A DNA stretch of 8,700 nucleotides. Origin: Pseudomonadota bacterium (GTDB lineage Bacteria > Pseudomonadota > Alphaproteobacteria > JAKJEU01). Of this stretch, positions 1-7,145 are shown one piece after another. The notes under the pieces were generated by a model. The model was not told where the DNA came from and ran no database searches. It saw nothing but the letters and a program-made list of their open reading frames with translations. Location: NCBI GenBank assembly GCA_022705265.1, contig JAKJEU010000052.1, positions 1 through 8,700 on the forward strand. Direction: 5' to 3'. How positions within the stretch are numbered: the first letter of the stretch is position 1; every line of letters begins with the position of its first letter. The translations under genes and the position numbers were made by a program.

Positions 1-1349
1 TCGAGAGAGGATATGTCTTTGATAAACTTGCCTTGTTTTTTTATCCGTGAAGGTTTTTGTAATTTATCGCCTAAAATATCTTCTTCGGTGATTAAGGTAA
101 GCTTTTTACTTTTAAAACCTTTATCAATTCCAAGCACGGTTATTGCTGGATATTTATCAATTTTTAAAAATTCGTTAAAGGCATTAATTTCCAAGCCTTT
201 TTCCTTGAAAATGTTTTGAAGGCGGTTTAACGAGCCCTTTGAAAAGGCACTTATAACAACATTTTTATTTTCATTAATGTAATTTATGACATTTATAAAT
301 AAATCTTTGTTTTGGTTTGCCTTGCTTTCCACAAAACTTTCACCAATTTTATAATCTGTCTTACTTCCTTCAAAATCAAAATCGGTGAAAATATCGCTAA
401 TTTTTTCCTTTATTTCCTTTGAAGTTAAGTAAAGTTCAAAAGGTTCCACCGTTATTTTGTTTTCATCTTTTCTTGAAGTATAATTTTCGATTATATCCGC
501 CTCGATATCATCGGAATATTCGTTAATATCATGAAAAGAAATGATTTTTGTGTCTTTGTCAAAAAAGTCAAAAATTGAACATAATTCATCATGAAAAAAG
601 GATAAATAATTTTCAATTCCTTGAACATACCGTTTGTTTGAAATGCTTTCATATAAAGGGTCGTCACGATTTACTCCAAAATGTTCGCGATATTTTGTGC
701 GAAATTTTGAAACTGCTTCGTCATCAAACGAAAATTCCGATACAGGCAAGAACACATATGAGCCAATTTTTCCAACCGAAGTTTGCGTAATTGAATCAAA
801 AATCCTTATATTTTCAACTTCATCATCAAAAAAATCAATTCGCAAAGGATTATCAAGGTCAATTGGGAAAATATCAACAATATCACCTCGGATAGCAAAT
901 TCACCTTTATCGGTTACTTGGTCTGTTTTTGTAAATCCGTTCTTTATTAAAAATTCAATTAATTCGTCTCGCTCAATGTCTTTGCCAATTGAGATGTTAA
1001 GATAATTGCCTTTGAAAAAAGATTTTGGAGCGGTTTTTTTATAAATTGCTTTAATACTTGTTATAAGTATTTTTTTACCCTTATCACAAACCAGCGAACT
1101 TAATGCCTTTATCCTTTCTGATAAAATTGCTTTTGATTGAGAAATCGCATCATAAAATATCGTATCAGAGGAAGGATAATAAAGCACATTGTCATCGTTT
1201 GTGATGTCTTTTAAATTAAGAAAAAGAGAGTAGGCTTCATTATCATCTTTTGCAATGAACAAAAAATCGTTTTCGATAAATTTATCCTTAATCAAAAAAG
1301 GATAAGCGCTTTTAGGTAATGTATAATATTTCACTTTTTTATAAACCAT
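1..1349 (-). CDS. mfd: Transcription-repair coupling factor Mfd, N-terminal part (3' end outside window)
   Basis: Mfd is a DNA translocase that pushes RNA polymerase stalled at DNA damage off the template and recruits UvrA. The window holds the first 449 codons, open to the left edge. Visible are the UvrB-like N-terminal module with YPSSDTIFYD at residues 58-67 followed by SERIKAL (77-83), the family hallmark DKGEFAIRGDIVDIFP (147-162), and a second block ending in LITEEDILG (419-427). That last block normally sits just before the RNA-polymerase-interacting domain, so the RID and the helicase motor lie outside the window. I chose the ATG at 1347-1349. An in-frame ATG at 1377-1379 would add ten residues, but it lies upstream of the transcription start predicted from a TATAAT on this strand. 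No strong ribosome binding site precedes either. The identification is confident and the start moderately so. Confidence 0.93.
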   Translation of the reverse strand, partial: MVYKKVKYYTLPKSAYPFLIKDKFIENDFLFIAKDDNEAYSLFLNLKDITNDDNVLYYPSSDTIFYDAISQSKAILSERIKALSSLVCDKGKKILITSIKAIYKKTAPKSFFKGNYLNISIGKDIERDELIEFLIKNGFTKTDQVTDKGEFAIRGDIVDIFPIDLDNPLRIDFFDDEVENIRIFDSITQTSVGKIGSYVFLPVSEFSFDDEAVSKFRTKYREHFGVNRDDPLYESISNKRYVQGIENYLSFFHDELCSIFDFFDKDTKIISFHDINEYSDDIEADIIENYTSRKDENKITVEPFELYLTSKEIKEKISDIFTDFDFEGSKTDYKIGESFVESKANQNKDLFINVINYINENKNVVISAFSKGSLNRLQNIFKEKGLEINAFNEFLKIDKYPAITVLGIDKGFKSKKLTLITEEDILGDKLQKPSRIKKQGKFIKDISSL

Positions 1350-1367
1350 AAATTTACTTTTTAGATG

Positions 1368-1374
1368 TATTATA
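1368..1374. promoter_or_regulatory. Candidate symmetrical -10 element serving mfd and the divergent ATP-grasp gene
   Basis: The seven bases TATTATA read TATTAT on the plus strand and TATAAT (perfect consensus) on the minus strand. On the minus strand transcription would begin near 1362, about 13 bases before the mfd ATG at 1349. On the plus strand it would begin near 1380, at or next to the ATG at 1381, giving an essentially leaderless message. That fits the lack of any Shine-Dalgarno sequence there. The -35 matches are weak on both strands (TTTGTA or TTGTAC for mfd, inside the neighbouring coding region). The call rests on the hexamers and the geometry only. Confidence 0.45.
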
Positions 1375-1380
1375 TCCATT

Positions 1381-3618
1381 ATGACAAATAGTACAAATGA
1401 TTTTAATGAAGCAATTTTTAAAGAAGGCGATTTAAGACCGTCTTGGCATGGCATTATGTCGGAAATTTTTGAACGAAATGATTTAGATTTGGTTCAAGAA
1501 TATTCAAAAGACAAGTTTTTAAGCAAATTCGATTTTAACGATTTTGATTTTATTCCATATATCATAACAAACAACGATTATAAAAAAATTATCAAAGGAA
1601 TATGTCAACAGGCACGGTTTGCAAATGCTTTGTTAAATGATATTTACGGGGAACAAAAATTAATAAAAAAGAATATTTTGCCCATTAAATCAGTTTATGG
1701 CAACCCTTTGTTTAAATACGAATTTCATAACAAAATAAAAGAAAATCGTTTTGTAAACTTTTTTTCATGCGATTTAATTAAAATAAATGAAACAAAATTT
1801 TTGATAAAAAGTATAGACATTAACGACCTTACATCGTTTTCAAGACTTATTTTATCAAGAAATATATCTTCGCAAAATTTTAAAGCATCTTTTTTAGAAA
1901 ACAATGTTTTAAGACTTAACAAATCTTTGGCAAATTTTAAAAAAGCAATAATAAACGGTACAAATTATGACAGCCCAACAATAATCGTGCTTGGGAAAAG
2001 CAAAGAAGCAATGTTTTTTGCTAATGAAATGGGTTTTATTCATGCCAAAAATTCTTATATAAAGGTTAAAGGTAATCAAGCATTTTTAAAAAATGTAAAA
2101 TATGATAAAGAAATAAATCTTATTATAAATTTTGATAATGATATCAATGAAATAAAAGGTTTTGAAAATATTATTCATCTTTTTTATAATTTTCCTTTTA
2201 AAAGTCTTGCTTCATCTTTTGTTTACCGTTCGTATGAGGACAATATTTTAAAAGAGCTTTTAGACGAAGACAAAATACTTTACCATGTGCAAACTTATTA
2301 TGCGGGAATTGAAAAAGAGCGAAAAATTTTACTATCAAAGCTTGATAAAATTGATGTATTTGATGGTTTTGAAAATAAGCAAATAAACAATAAAGATAAA
2401 AAAGAAATTTTACTTAATTCATATAAATATGTGGGAATTGAGAATGCCGACCCTTCGCTTGCCCCTTGGTATGAGAACAAAGAAATTGTATATAAGCCAA
2501 CCACTTTAAAAATTTTTGCATTTTTAAACCAAGACGGTGAATACGAAATATTTAATTCCATGATGGGATATTGCGAGGATAAAATCAAAGATGTTTGGAT
2601 TACTTCAAATGAGCCTGAGATAATTGAATTTAATGAACAAGCTTATACACCTTCATATATAAGTGGTCAAAATATTGATTTTAACAGCGAAACTGTAAAA
2701 GATTTTTATGATTTAGGTAAGAAATTCTCATACCTTTGGGATTTAACCAAAAATTTAAAAATTGCCCTCATTGAAAATAATAAAAACCCTGAAAAAATGG
2801 ATGAAAGATCTTTGTCTTTTGTGCTTTCAAATATTGCAAACAGTTTTGATTTGATTGAAAAAGATCTTGATTTTACTTGTATTTCGACGATTGATAAAAT
2901 TTTCAAAGCTTATCCTTATTTCTTTTCAAAAATTGATGAAACGATAAAAGAAATTAAAACTTTAACTTCAAAGCTTTGGATATATTTTCCAAAAGATGTT
3001 TTAAAATCGATTTCGGATATTTCAAATTACGATGTAAGCAAGCCTTATTTAGAAAACCTTGACATGATTTTTTATAAAATTTCCAGCATAATAGGGGTGC
3101 TAAACGAAACTATGGTAAAGGATAATGGCATAAAATTCTTTGATTTAGGGTTTAGGATTAACAACGCTTACCTTATTTTAGAATTGATAAAAACCTTTAA
3201 AAATAATGAAATTACGGGAATGCCTGTTTGCCTTAAAACCATATTAAAGCTTTGTTTTTCTTATAAGGATTATCAAAAAAGATATTTCATGCCTTTGGAA
3301 AATGCAAAAGTTTTTGACATGATAATTTTAAAACATGACAATCCTTCAAGCCTTTATTCCCAAATCGTAAAAATAAGAGAGTATTTAGAAGATTTTTACA
3401 AAGAAGGGGAAATAATTCCCTTAGTACTTAAAAAAATCATGAGCATAAAATCAAAAATCGAAGGAATGGACATTATTTACGAGTATATTAATGACGAAGA
3501 TCCTGATCAAAAAGTTTGGGATTTCATGAACAATATAAAACAAGAAATTACAAATTTAGAAGAAATTATATCAAAAACTTATTTCAAAAGTGATATATAT
3601 TACGAGGTTAAAATATGA
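1381..3618 (+). CDS. Fusion of circularly permuted ATP-grasp-like domain and alpha-E-like domain (COG2308/COG2307 type), probably catalytically degenerate
   Basis: The N-terminal part resembles the circularly permuted ATP-grasp family (DUF404/407). It has RPSWHGI at residues 19-25, ARFANALLNDIYGEQKLI (78-95), NILP then NPLF (98-111), and APWYENKEIVYKPTTLKIFAF (361-381), followed by KDVWI (403-407). From about residue 440 a mostly helical region matches the alpha-E (DUF403) family. Its marks are GVLNETM (572-578), GIKFFDLGFRINNA (583-596), and YQKRY with NPSSLYSQI (631-662). Family members are predicted amide or peptide ligases. Here the glycine-rich loop, the E-D-N metal triplet (LIKSIDIND at 141-149 instead) and the GGGSKD-type motif are not recognisable, and the alpha-E ERA motif reads NNA. 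The start fits the family, since the R-P-x-W motif sits close to the N terminus, but no ribosome binding site precedes it. It overlaps the next gene by ATGA. The family is fairly sure; the function is not. Confidence 0.8.
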   Translation: MTNSTNDFNEAIFKEGDLRPSWHGIMSEIFERNDLDLVQEYSKDKFLSKFDFNDFDFIPYIITNNDYKKIIKGICQQARFANALLNDIYGEQKLIKKNILPIKSVYGNPLFKYEFHNKIKENRFVNFFSCDLIKINETKFLIKSIDINDLTSFSRLILSRNISSQNFKASFLENNVLRLNKSLANFKKAIINGTNYDSPTIIVLGKSKEAMFFANEMGFIHAKNSYIKVKGNQAFLKNVKYDKEINLIINFDNDINEIKGFENIIHLFYNFPFKSLASSFVYRSYEDNILKELLDEDKILYHVQTYYAGIEKERKILLSKLDKIDVFDGFENKQINNKDKKEILLNSYKYVGIENADPSLAPWYENKEIVYKPTTLKIFAFLNQDGEYEIFNSMMGYCEDKIKDVWITSNEPEIIEFNEQAYTPSYISGQNIDFNSETVKDFYDLGKKFSYLWDLTKNLKIALIENNKNPEKMDERSLSFVLSNIANSFDLIEKDLDFTCISTIDKIFKAYPYFFSKIDETIKEIKTLTSKLWIYFPKDVLKSISDISNYDVSKPYLENLDMIFYKISSIIGVLNETMVKDNGIKFFDLGFRINNAYLILELIKTFKNNEITGMPVCLKTILKLCFSYKDYQKRYFMPLENAKVFDMIILKHDNPSSLYSQIVKIREYLEDFYKEGEIIPLVLKKIMSIKSKIEGMDIIYEYINDEDPDQKVWDFMNNIKQEITNLEEIISKTYFKSDIYYEVKI
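3604..3607 (+). promoter_or_regulatory. Ribosome binding site GAGG for the transglutaminase-like gene
   Basis: GAGG lies seven bases before the ATG at 3615, inside the last codons of the upstream fusion gene. The stop and start codons overlap as ATGA (3615-3618). Together these support the chosen start and point to translational coupling of the two proteins. Confidence 0.6.
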
Positions 3619-4421
3619 AAGACCTTAGAAATTTCAAAGTGATAAAGAATGAAAATAATATATACAAAGTAAATCATGCGATTGCTTGTGATTTTGATGA
3701 TATGTCTAATCAAGGGTTTTATAAACTTAAACTTATTCCTAAAAACTTGCCTTATCAAATGGTAAAAAATCTTTTGCTTAACATTTCTCCTAATTACTTT
3801 TTTCTTAATGATAAGGAAGATTTTTTCGGCAACAAAGAAATATCGTTTAGCATTGAAAACGAACATAAATTTATGGGGCTTAACATTTCTTCGGAAGTGA
3901 TTTTGATGAAAAGAGAGTATGAAGACGCTTTGAAATCAAAAATAACAATTGATGAAATAAACAAAATTATGAAAAATCCAAAAGAAATTGAGGATTTTTG
4001 GGCATCAACTTTTCTTTTTGAAACACCAAATATAAAATTTTCAAAACAAGCCGCCTCTCTTGGATTAGAAAGCTTTGATAAAGACATTTCAATATTTCAA
4101 AATGTTTTAAACATTGCCAAAAACAACGATAAAGGACTTAATTTTTTTGTTTCAGCATTAAGAATTTTGGGAATTCCTTGCAAAATATCAAAAGGTTATG
4201 GTATTAACAACGAAAAAATCATAGCAATTGCTTCGTTTTATATTCCAAAAGCTTCGTGGGTGGATATTGATGTCGATAAAAAAGAAATAATAAATGATAA
4301 TTTTATAACTTTATCCTGGGGATATGATGCCAACGATTTGGACAGTTTTAAAGCGGATATATCAAATATCAATGGAAAATGCAAAATATCCCAAGAAATA
4401 TCAATTAAAAAGGACCTTTGA
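3615..4421 (+). CDS. Transglutaminase-like protein lacking catalytic Cys and His (pseudoenzyme candidate)
   Basis: This 268-residue protein has the two-part layout of bacterial transglutaminase-like proteins. The N-terminal beta domain shows YKVNHA (17-22), LKLIPKNLPYQMV (38-50), NISPN (56-60) and DFFGN (69-73), equal to the family's YR-I-H, L-L-x-P-R...Q-x-V and D-x-FGN. The core shows ALRILGIPCKISKGYG (181-196), FYIPKASWVDID (208-219) and FITLSWGYDANDL (230-242). Intact members read GVCQDFAH before LRxLGIP and ASHAWVEVYLP before WVxxDPT. Here the Cys position falls on Asn171 in KNNDKG, the His position falls on Ile203, and only the Asp (219) remains. The sole cysteines are 25, 189 and 256, and there is no His after residue 84. 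No signal peptide is seen. The gene is coupled to the ATP-grasp/alpha-E fusion upstream, which is the usual partner set. The fold is likely and the activity doubtful. Confidence 0.75.
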   Translation: MKDLRNFKVIKNENNIYKVNHAIACDFDDMSNQGFYKLKLIPKNLPYQMVKNLLLNISPNYFFLNDKEDFFGNKEISFSIENEHKFMGLNISSEVILMKREYEDALKSKITIDEINKIMKNPKEIEDFWASTFLFETPNIKFSKQAASLGLESFDKDISIFQNVLNIAKNNDKGLNFFVSALRILGIPCKISKGYGINNEKIIAIASFYIPKASWVDIDVDKKEIINDNFITLSWGYDANDLDSFKADISNINGKCKISQEISIKKDL

Positions 4422-4445
4422 GTTAATTTCAAAAGTCCTTTTTTT
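4407..4445. terminator. Bidirectional intrinsic terminator between convergent genes
   Basis: Arms AAAAAGGACCTTTGA (4407-4421) and TCAAAAGTCCTTTTT (4429-4443) pair over 15 positions with one C-A mismatch around a 7-base loop, followed by more T residues to 4445. The A-run on the left arm becomes the T-tract for transcripts from the opposite strand, so the same element can stop leuS transcription. The TGA stop of the transglutaminase-like gene (4419-4421) forms the loop-proximal end of the left arm. Confidence 0.85.
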
Positions 4446-4451
4446 CCTAAC

Positions 4452-4464
4452 TTATCAGTGATAA
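4452..4464. repeat. 13-base perfect palindrome TTATCA-G-TGATAA
   Basis: A perfect dyad with a single central base lies between the terminator and the leuS stop codon (4466-4468). It may add a small hairpin to the leuS 3' end or be chance in AT-rich DNA. No function can be assigned. Confidence 0.35.
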
Positions 4465-4465
4465 A

Positions 4466-5518
4466 TTATTTTACGATAAAGTTTACCATTCTTCCTTTGA
4501 TATGGATTATTTTTACAATCTCTTTACCTTCAAGATATTTGACAACTTTTTCATCAGCCTTAGCTTTTTCAATAATCTCAGCTTCACTTGCATCAATATG
4601 AATTTCAATTGTACCACGAAGCTTACCCATAACTTGGATTGGCATAGTAATAATGCTTTCAATCAAATGTTTTTCGTCATATGTTGGCCATGGTTCATAA
4701 GCAAGAGAGGTTTTATGACCCAATTTTTCCCAAAGTTCTTCGGCAATATGAGGAGCAAGAGGAGACAAAATCAAAGCAAATTTTTCCATTGATGATTTAT
4801 CAAGGCAATCTTCTTTTGCGGCAAAATTCATGAATTCCATCATCTTAGCGATCACAGTATTAAACAACATTCCTTCGATATCGTTTGTAACACCTTTGAT
4901 AACTTTGTTGATTTCTTTAAGCATTACCTTGCTTGGTTCACAATCCTTTATAATCGGATTTAATTCACCTTCTTCAGTAACAAATAAATTCCAAACTCTT
5001 TTAAGAAAACGGTTAACCCCGTTAACACCTTCTTCGGTCCATGGTTTATCGCGGTCAAGTGGCCCCATAAACATTTCATAAAGACGCATAGAATCAGCAC
5101 CGTAATCTTTTACAACATCATCAGGATTTACAACATTAAATCTTGATTTACTCATTTTTTCAACTTGGGCATTAACTTTTACATTAGTTTCTTTTGAATA
5201 GAAGTTACCATCTTCTTTTCTTTCAACTTGTTTAGGATAATAATATTTTCCATTATCATCTTTATAAGAATAAGCCAAAATCATACCTTGGTTAAACAAT
5301 CTTTGGAATGGTTCTTTTGTTGAAACTAAACCAGCATCAAACAAAACTTTGTGCCAAAATCTTGCATACAAAAGATGGAGAACCGCGTGTTCAGCACCAC
5401 CTAAATACAAATCAACAGGCAACCAATAATCAACTGCTTCTTTTGAAAAAGGAGCTTCGTTATTATTTGGGTCAGCAAATCTTAAAAAATACCAAGAAGA
5501 ACCAGCCCATTGTGGCAT
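4466..5518 (-). CDS. leuS: Leucyl-tRNA synthetase, C-terminal part (second frame of interrupted leuS)
   Basis: These 350 codons carry the second half of LeuRS. MPQWAGSSWYFLRF at the beginning is the second part of the class I catalytic core. DLYLGGAEHAVLHLLYARF (36-54) follows, then the KMSKS loop (EKMSKSRFNVVNPDDVV, 120-136) that stabilises leucyl-adenylate formation. The anticodon-binding helical domain and a C-terminal block with VMGKLRG complete it. The ATG at 5516-5518 is an internal methionine of the family's RETNTMPQW motif, not a natural start. The frame is already open upstream to 5539 and encodes S-R-E-T-N-T just before it, and no clear ribosome binding site is present. It is therefore best read as the continuation of the N-terminal piece at 5482-6957 after a frame break. 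The enzyme charges tRNA-Leu in the cytoplasm. Confidence 0.92.
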   Translation of the reverse strand: MPQWAGSSWYFLRFADPNNNEAPFSKEAVDYWLPVDLYLGGAEHAVLHLLYARFWHKVLFDAGLVSTKEPFQRLFNQGMILAYSYKDDNGKYYYPKQVERKEDGNFYSKETNVKVNAQVEKMSKSRFNVVNPDDVVKDYGADSMRLYEMFMGPLDRDKPWTEEGVNGVNRFLKRVWNLFVTEEGELNPIIKDCEPSKVMLKEINKVIKGVTNDIEGMLFNTVIAKMMEFMNFAAKEDCLDKSSMEKFALILSPLAPHIAEELWEKLGHKTSLAYEPWPTYDEKHLIESIITMPIQVMGKLRGTIEIHIDASEAEIIEKAKADEKVVKYLEGKEIVKIIHIKGRMVNFIVK

Positions 5519-6957
5519 TGTGTTGGTTTCTCTACTGTATTAACCCAATCAATCGCACGGTCAAGAGGAGGGCGACCATCAGCGGTTGGTTTATATTCGT
5601 CAAGTTCAGGTAATAAAATAGGAAGTTCCTTAACATCGACGGTTTTTACCGTACCATCTTCCATATGTAAAATAGGGAAAGGTTCGCCCCAATATCTTTG
5701 ACGAGAGAATAACCAGTCTCTTAATTTATAAGTAACAGTTGCTTTTCCCAAACCTTTTGCTTCTAACCAATCGCAAATCTTTTTCTTTGAATCCGCAACT
5801 TCGAGTCCATCTAACATCCCAGAATTGATTAAAACACCATTTCCTGTGTAAGCTTCTTTTGAAATGTCTCCGCCAGAAATAACTTCGATAATGTCAAGGT
5901 TGAATTTTTTAGCAAAATCATAGTCACGAGTATCATGAGCAGGAACCGCCATAATCGCACCATAACCATAATCACCAAGAACATAATCCGCAATGTAAAT
6001 TGGAACCTCTTTACCATTTACTGGGTTAATTGCATAAGCACCAGTAAAAGCACCGGTTTTTTCTTTTTCGTCTTTCATTCTGTCTTGTGCACTTTTTGAA
6101 GCAGCCTTTTCAACATAAGCTTTAACTTCATTCATGCATTCATTAGTTGTAATTTTCATAACCAAAGAATGTTCAGGAGCAAGCACGCAATAAGTTGCAC
6201 CAAACAAAGTATCAGGTCTTGTTGTAAATACTGTGAAACCTTCTTTATGACCTTTTATGTTGAAAATGACATCAGCACCAACGCTTTTTCCAATCCATTC
6301 GCGTTGCATAGATTTGATACCTTCTGGCCAATCAAGGTCGTCAATATCATTTAACAATCTTTCAGCATACTCAGTAATTTTAAGCATCCATTGTTTCATA
6401 TATTTCTTTTCAACAATATCGCCAGTTTCAACATATTTGCCGTCTTTTACTTCTTCATTAGCCAAAACAGTGCTTAAAGCAGGGCACCAATTAACAGGAG
6501 CCTCAACTTCATAAGCCAAACCTCTGTCAAACAATACTTTAAATATATATTGTGTCCATTTGTAATAACTTGGGTCTGTGGTGTTAATTTCTCTGTCCCA
6601 ATCGTATGAAAAGCCAAGTCCTTGGAGTTGCTTTTTAAAATTTGCACAGTTTTTATTAGTAATGATTTCAGGATGTTGTCCAGTTCTTACCGCATGTCTT
6701 TCAGCAGGTAAACCAAAAGCGTCCCAACCCATAGGGTGAAGCACATTAAAACCGTTCATTCTTTTATATCTTGAAATGATGTCGGTTGCTGTATAACCTT
6801 CTGGATGACCAACATGTAGCCCATCACCACTTGGGTACGGGAACATATCTAGGCAATAAAATTTCTTTTTATTTGAAAAGTCATTTGAAGTTTTAAAAGT
6901 TTTATTGTCTTCCCAATATTTTTGCCATTTTTTTTCAATTTCAGAATGATTATACAT
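5482..6957 (-). CDS. leuS: Leucyl-tRNA synthetase, N-terminal part (first frame of interrupted leuS)
   Basis: The first 474 or so codons are canonical LeuRS. The HIGH-type motif is PYPSGDGLHVGHPEGYTATD (residues 40-59), followed by HPMGWDAFGLPAERHA (74-89). The inserted CP1 editing domain shows its threonine-rich loop TTRPDT (245-250) and MAVPAHDTRDYDF (336-348), whose Asp is the family's editing residue. WLFSRQRYWGEPFPI (415-429) returns to the catalytic core. After DWVNT (470-474) the frame runs into 17 unrelated residues and stops at 5482. Joined to the next frame the product would be about 830 residues, normal for bacterial LeuRS. The ATG at 6955-6957 fits the family N terminus, with AAAAGGA upstream. 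It is divergent from the DUF47 gene. Confidence 0.94.
   Translation of the reverse strand: MYNHSEIEKKWQKYWEDNKTFKTSNDFSNKKKFYCLDMFPYPSGDGLHVGHPEGYTATDIISRYKRMNGFNVLHPMGWDAFGLPAERHAVRTGQHPEIITNKNCANFKKQLQGLGFSYDWDREINTTDPSYYKWTQYIFKVLFDRGLAYEVEAPVNWCPALSTVLANEEVKDGKYVETGDIVEKKYMKQWMLKITEYAERLLNDIDDLDWPEGIKSMQREWIGKSVGADVIFNIKGHKEGFTVFTTRPDTLFGATYCVLAPEHSLVMKITTNECMNEVKAYVEKAASKSAQDRMKDEKEKTGAFTGAYAINPVNGKEVPIYIADYVLGDYGYGAIMAVPAHDTRDYDFAKKFNLDIIEVISGGDISKEAYTGNGVLINSGMLDGLEVADSKKKICDWLEAKGLGKATVTYKLRDWLFSRQRYWGEPFPILHMEDGTVKTVDVKELPILLPELDEYKPTADGRPPLDRAIDWVNTVEKPTQCHNGLVLLGIF
5527..5544 (-). other. leuS: Frame break inside leuS
   Basis: Reading on the minus strand, the first frame gives D-W-V-N-T-V-E-K and the other gives S-R-E-T-N-T-M-P-Q-W. 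The two good halves meet around 5536-5541. The downstream frame has a TAA at 5540-5542, so the switch must happen after it. One base (or 3n+1 bases) appears missing relative to an intact gene. LeuRS proteins commonly have several extra residues between DWV and RETNTM, so a longer deletion is possible. No canonical X-XXY-YYZ slippery heptamer is present. A sequencing or assembly error is the simplest reading because the gene is essential. Confidence 0.85.
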
Positions 6958-6968
6958 TTTACTAACTA

Positions 6969-6975
6969 TCCTTTT
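6969..6975 (-). promoter_or_regulatory. Ribosome binding site of leuS (AAAAGGA)
   Basis: On the minus strand AAAAGGA ends 11 bases before the ATG at 6957. The spacing is slightly long but it is the only Shine-Dalgarno-like sequence there, and it supports the start that matches the LeuRS N terminus. Confidence 0.5.
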
Positions 6976-6988
6976 ATTTAAGTTTGTT

Positions 6989-7004
6989 TTGAATCGTTAT
7001 TCAA
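6989..7004. repeat. Inverted repeat TTGAAT-CGTT-ATTCAA upstream of leuS
   Basis: Two perfect 6-base arms flank a 4-base centre about 32 bases before the leuS start. On the leuS strand it lies just downstream of a possible -10 (TAGAAT at 7011-7016), where it could act as an operator or a small leader hairpin. The arms are short and the region AT-rich, so chance is possible. Confidence 0.3.
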
Positions 7005-7110
7005 CTAAGCATTCTAAGAAAAAATTTAACTAAAATAAAGAAAATAAAGAAATAATTAGTGACAAAGTAAAAAATTTATATATTATTTATGAATTCAATC
7101 TAAAATTGTG

Positions 7111-7138
7111 TATAATTATGATTATTTTTAAGGAGGTG
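7111..7138 (+). promoter_or_regulatory. Promoter -10 and ribosome binding site of the DUF47-Pit unit
   Basis: A perfect TATAAT at 7111-7116 is followed by a strong AAGGAGGTG at 7130-7138, nine bases before the ATG at 7146. Transcription would start near 7123. No good -35 is found at normal spacing (best about three of six matches), so the -10 is convincing but the full promoter is tentative. The Shine-Dalgarno match is the best in the window. The 188-base divergent gap 6958-7145 also holds a tandem AAAATAAAG pair (7032-7049). No T-box leader is recognisable for leuS. Confidence 0.65.
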
Positions 7139-7145
7139 TTTTTAC

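Noticed and set aside
634..1005. A 123-residue open frame on the plus strand (and 548-790)
   Set aside because: Both are antisense to the well-supported mfd frame, with Ser/Phe-rich low-complexity translations and no family resemblance.
1347..1379. Alternative mfd start at the in-frame ATG 1377-1379
   Set aside because: It lies upstream of the transcription start predicted from the TATAAT on that strand, has no ribosome binding site, and adds residues not needed for the family N terminus.
1381..4421. Recent horizontal gain of the ATP-grasp/transglutaminase pair
   Set aside because: It looks richer in A+T and Lys/Asn/Ile than leuS, but the adjacent mfd is similarly AT-rich and there are no flanking repeats, integrase or tRNA.
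5516..5544. Programmed -1 frameshift or natural two-subunit LeuRS
   Set aside because: The change needed is -1, but no X-XXY-YYZ slippery heptamer or obvious downstream pseudoknot is visible. As I recall, the known natural split of LeuRS (Aquifex) lies elsewhere in the protein, and the second half lacks its own ribosome binding site.
7032..7049. Tandem AAAATAAAG repeat as a regulatory iteron
   Set aside because: Only two copies in a purine-rich AT stretch; low complexity explains it.
6958..7145. T-box riboswitch expected upstream of a low-GC leuS
   Set aside because: The gap is only 188 bases, and neither an AGGGTGG-type T-box sequence nor a leader terminator is present on the leuS strand.
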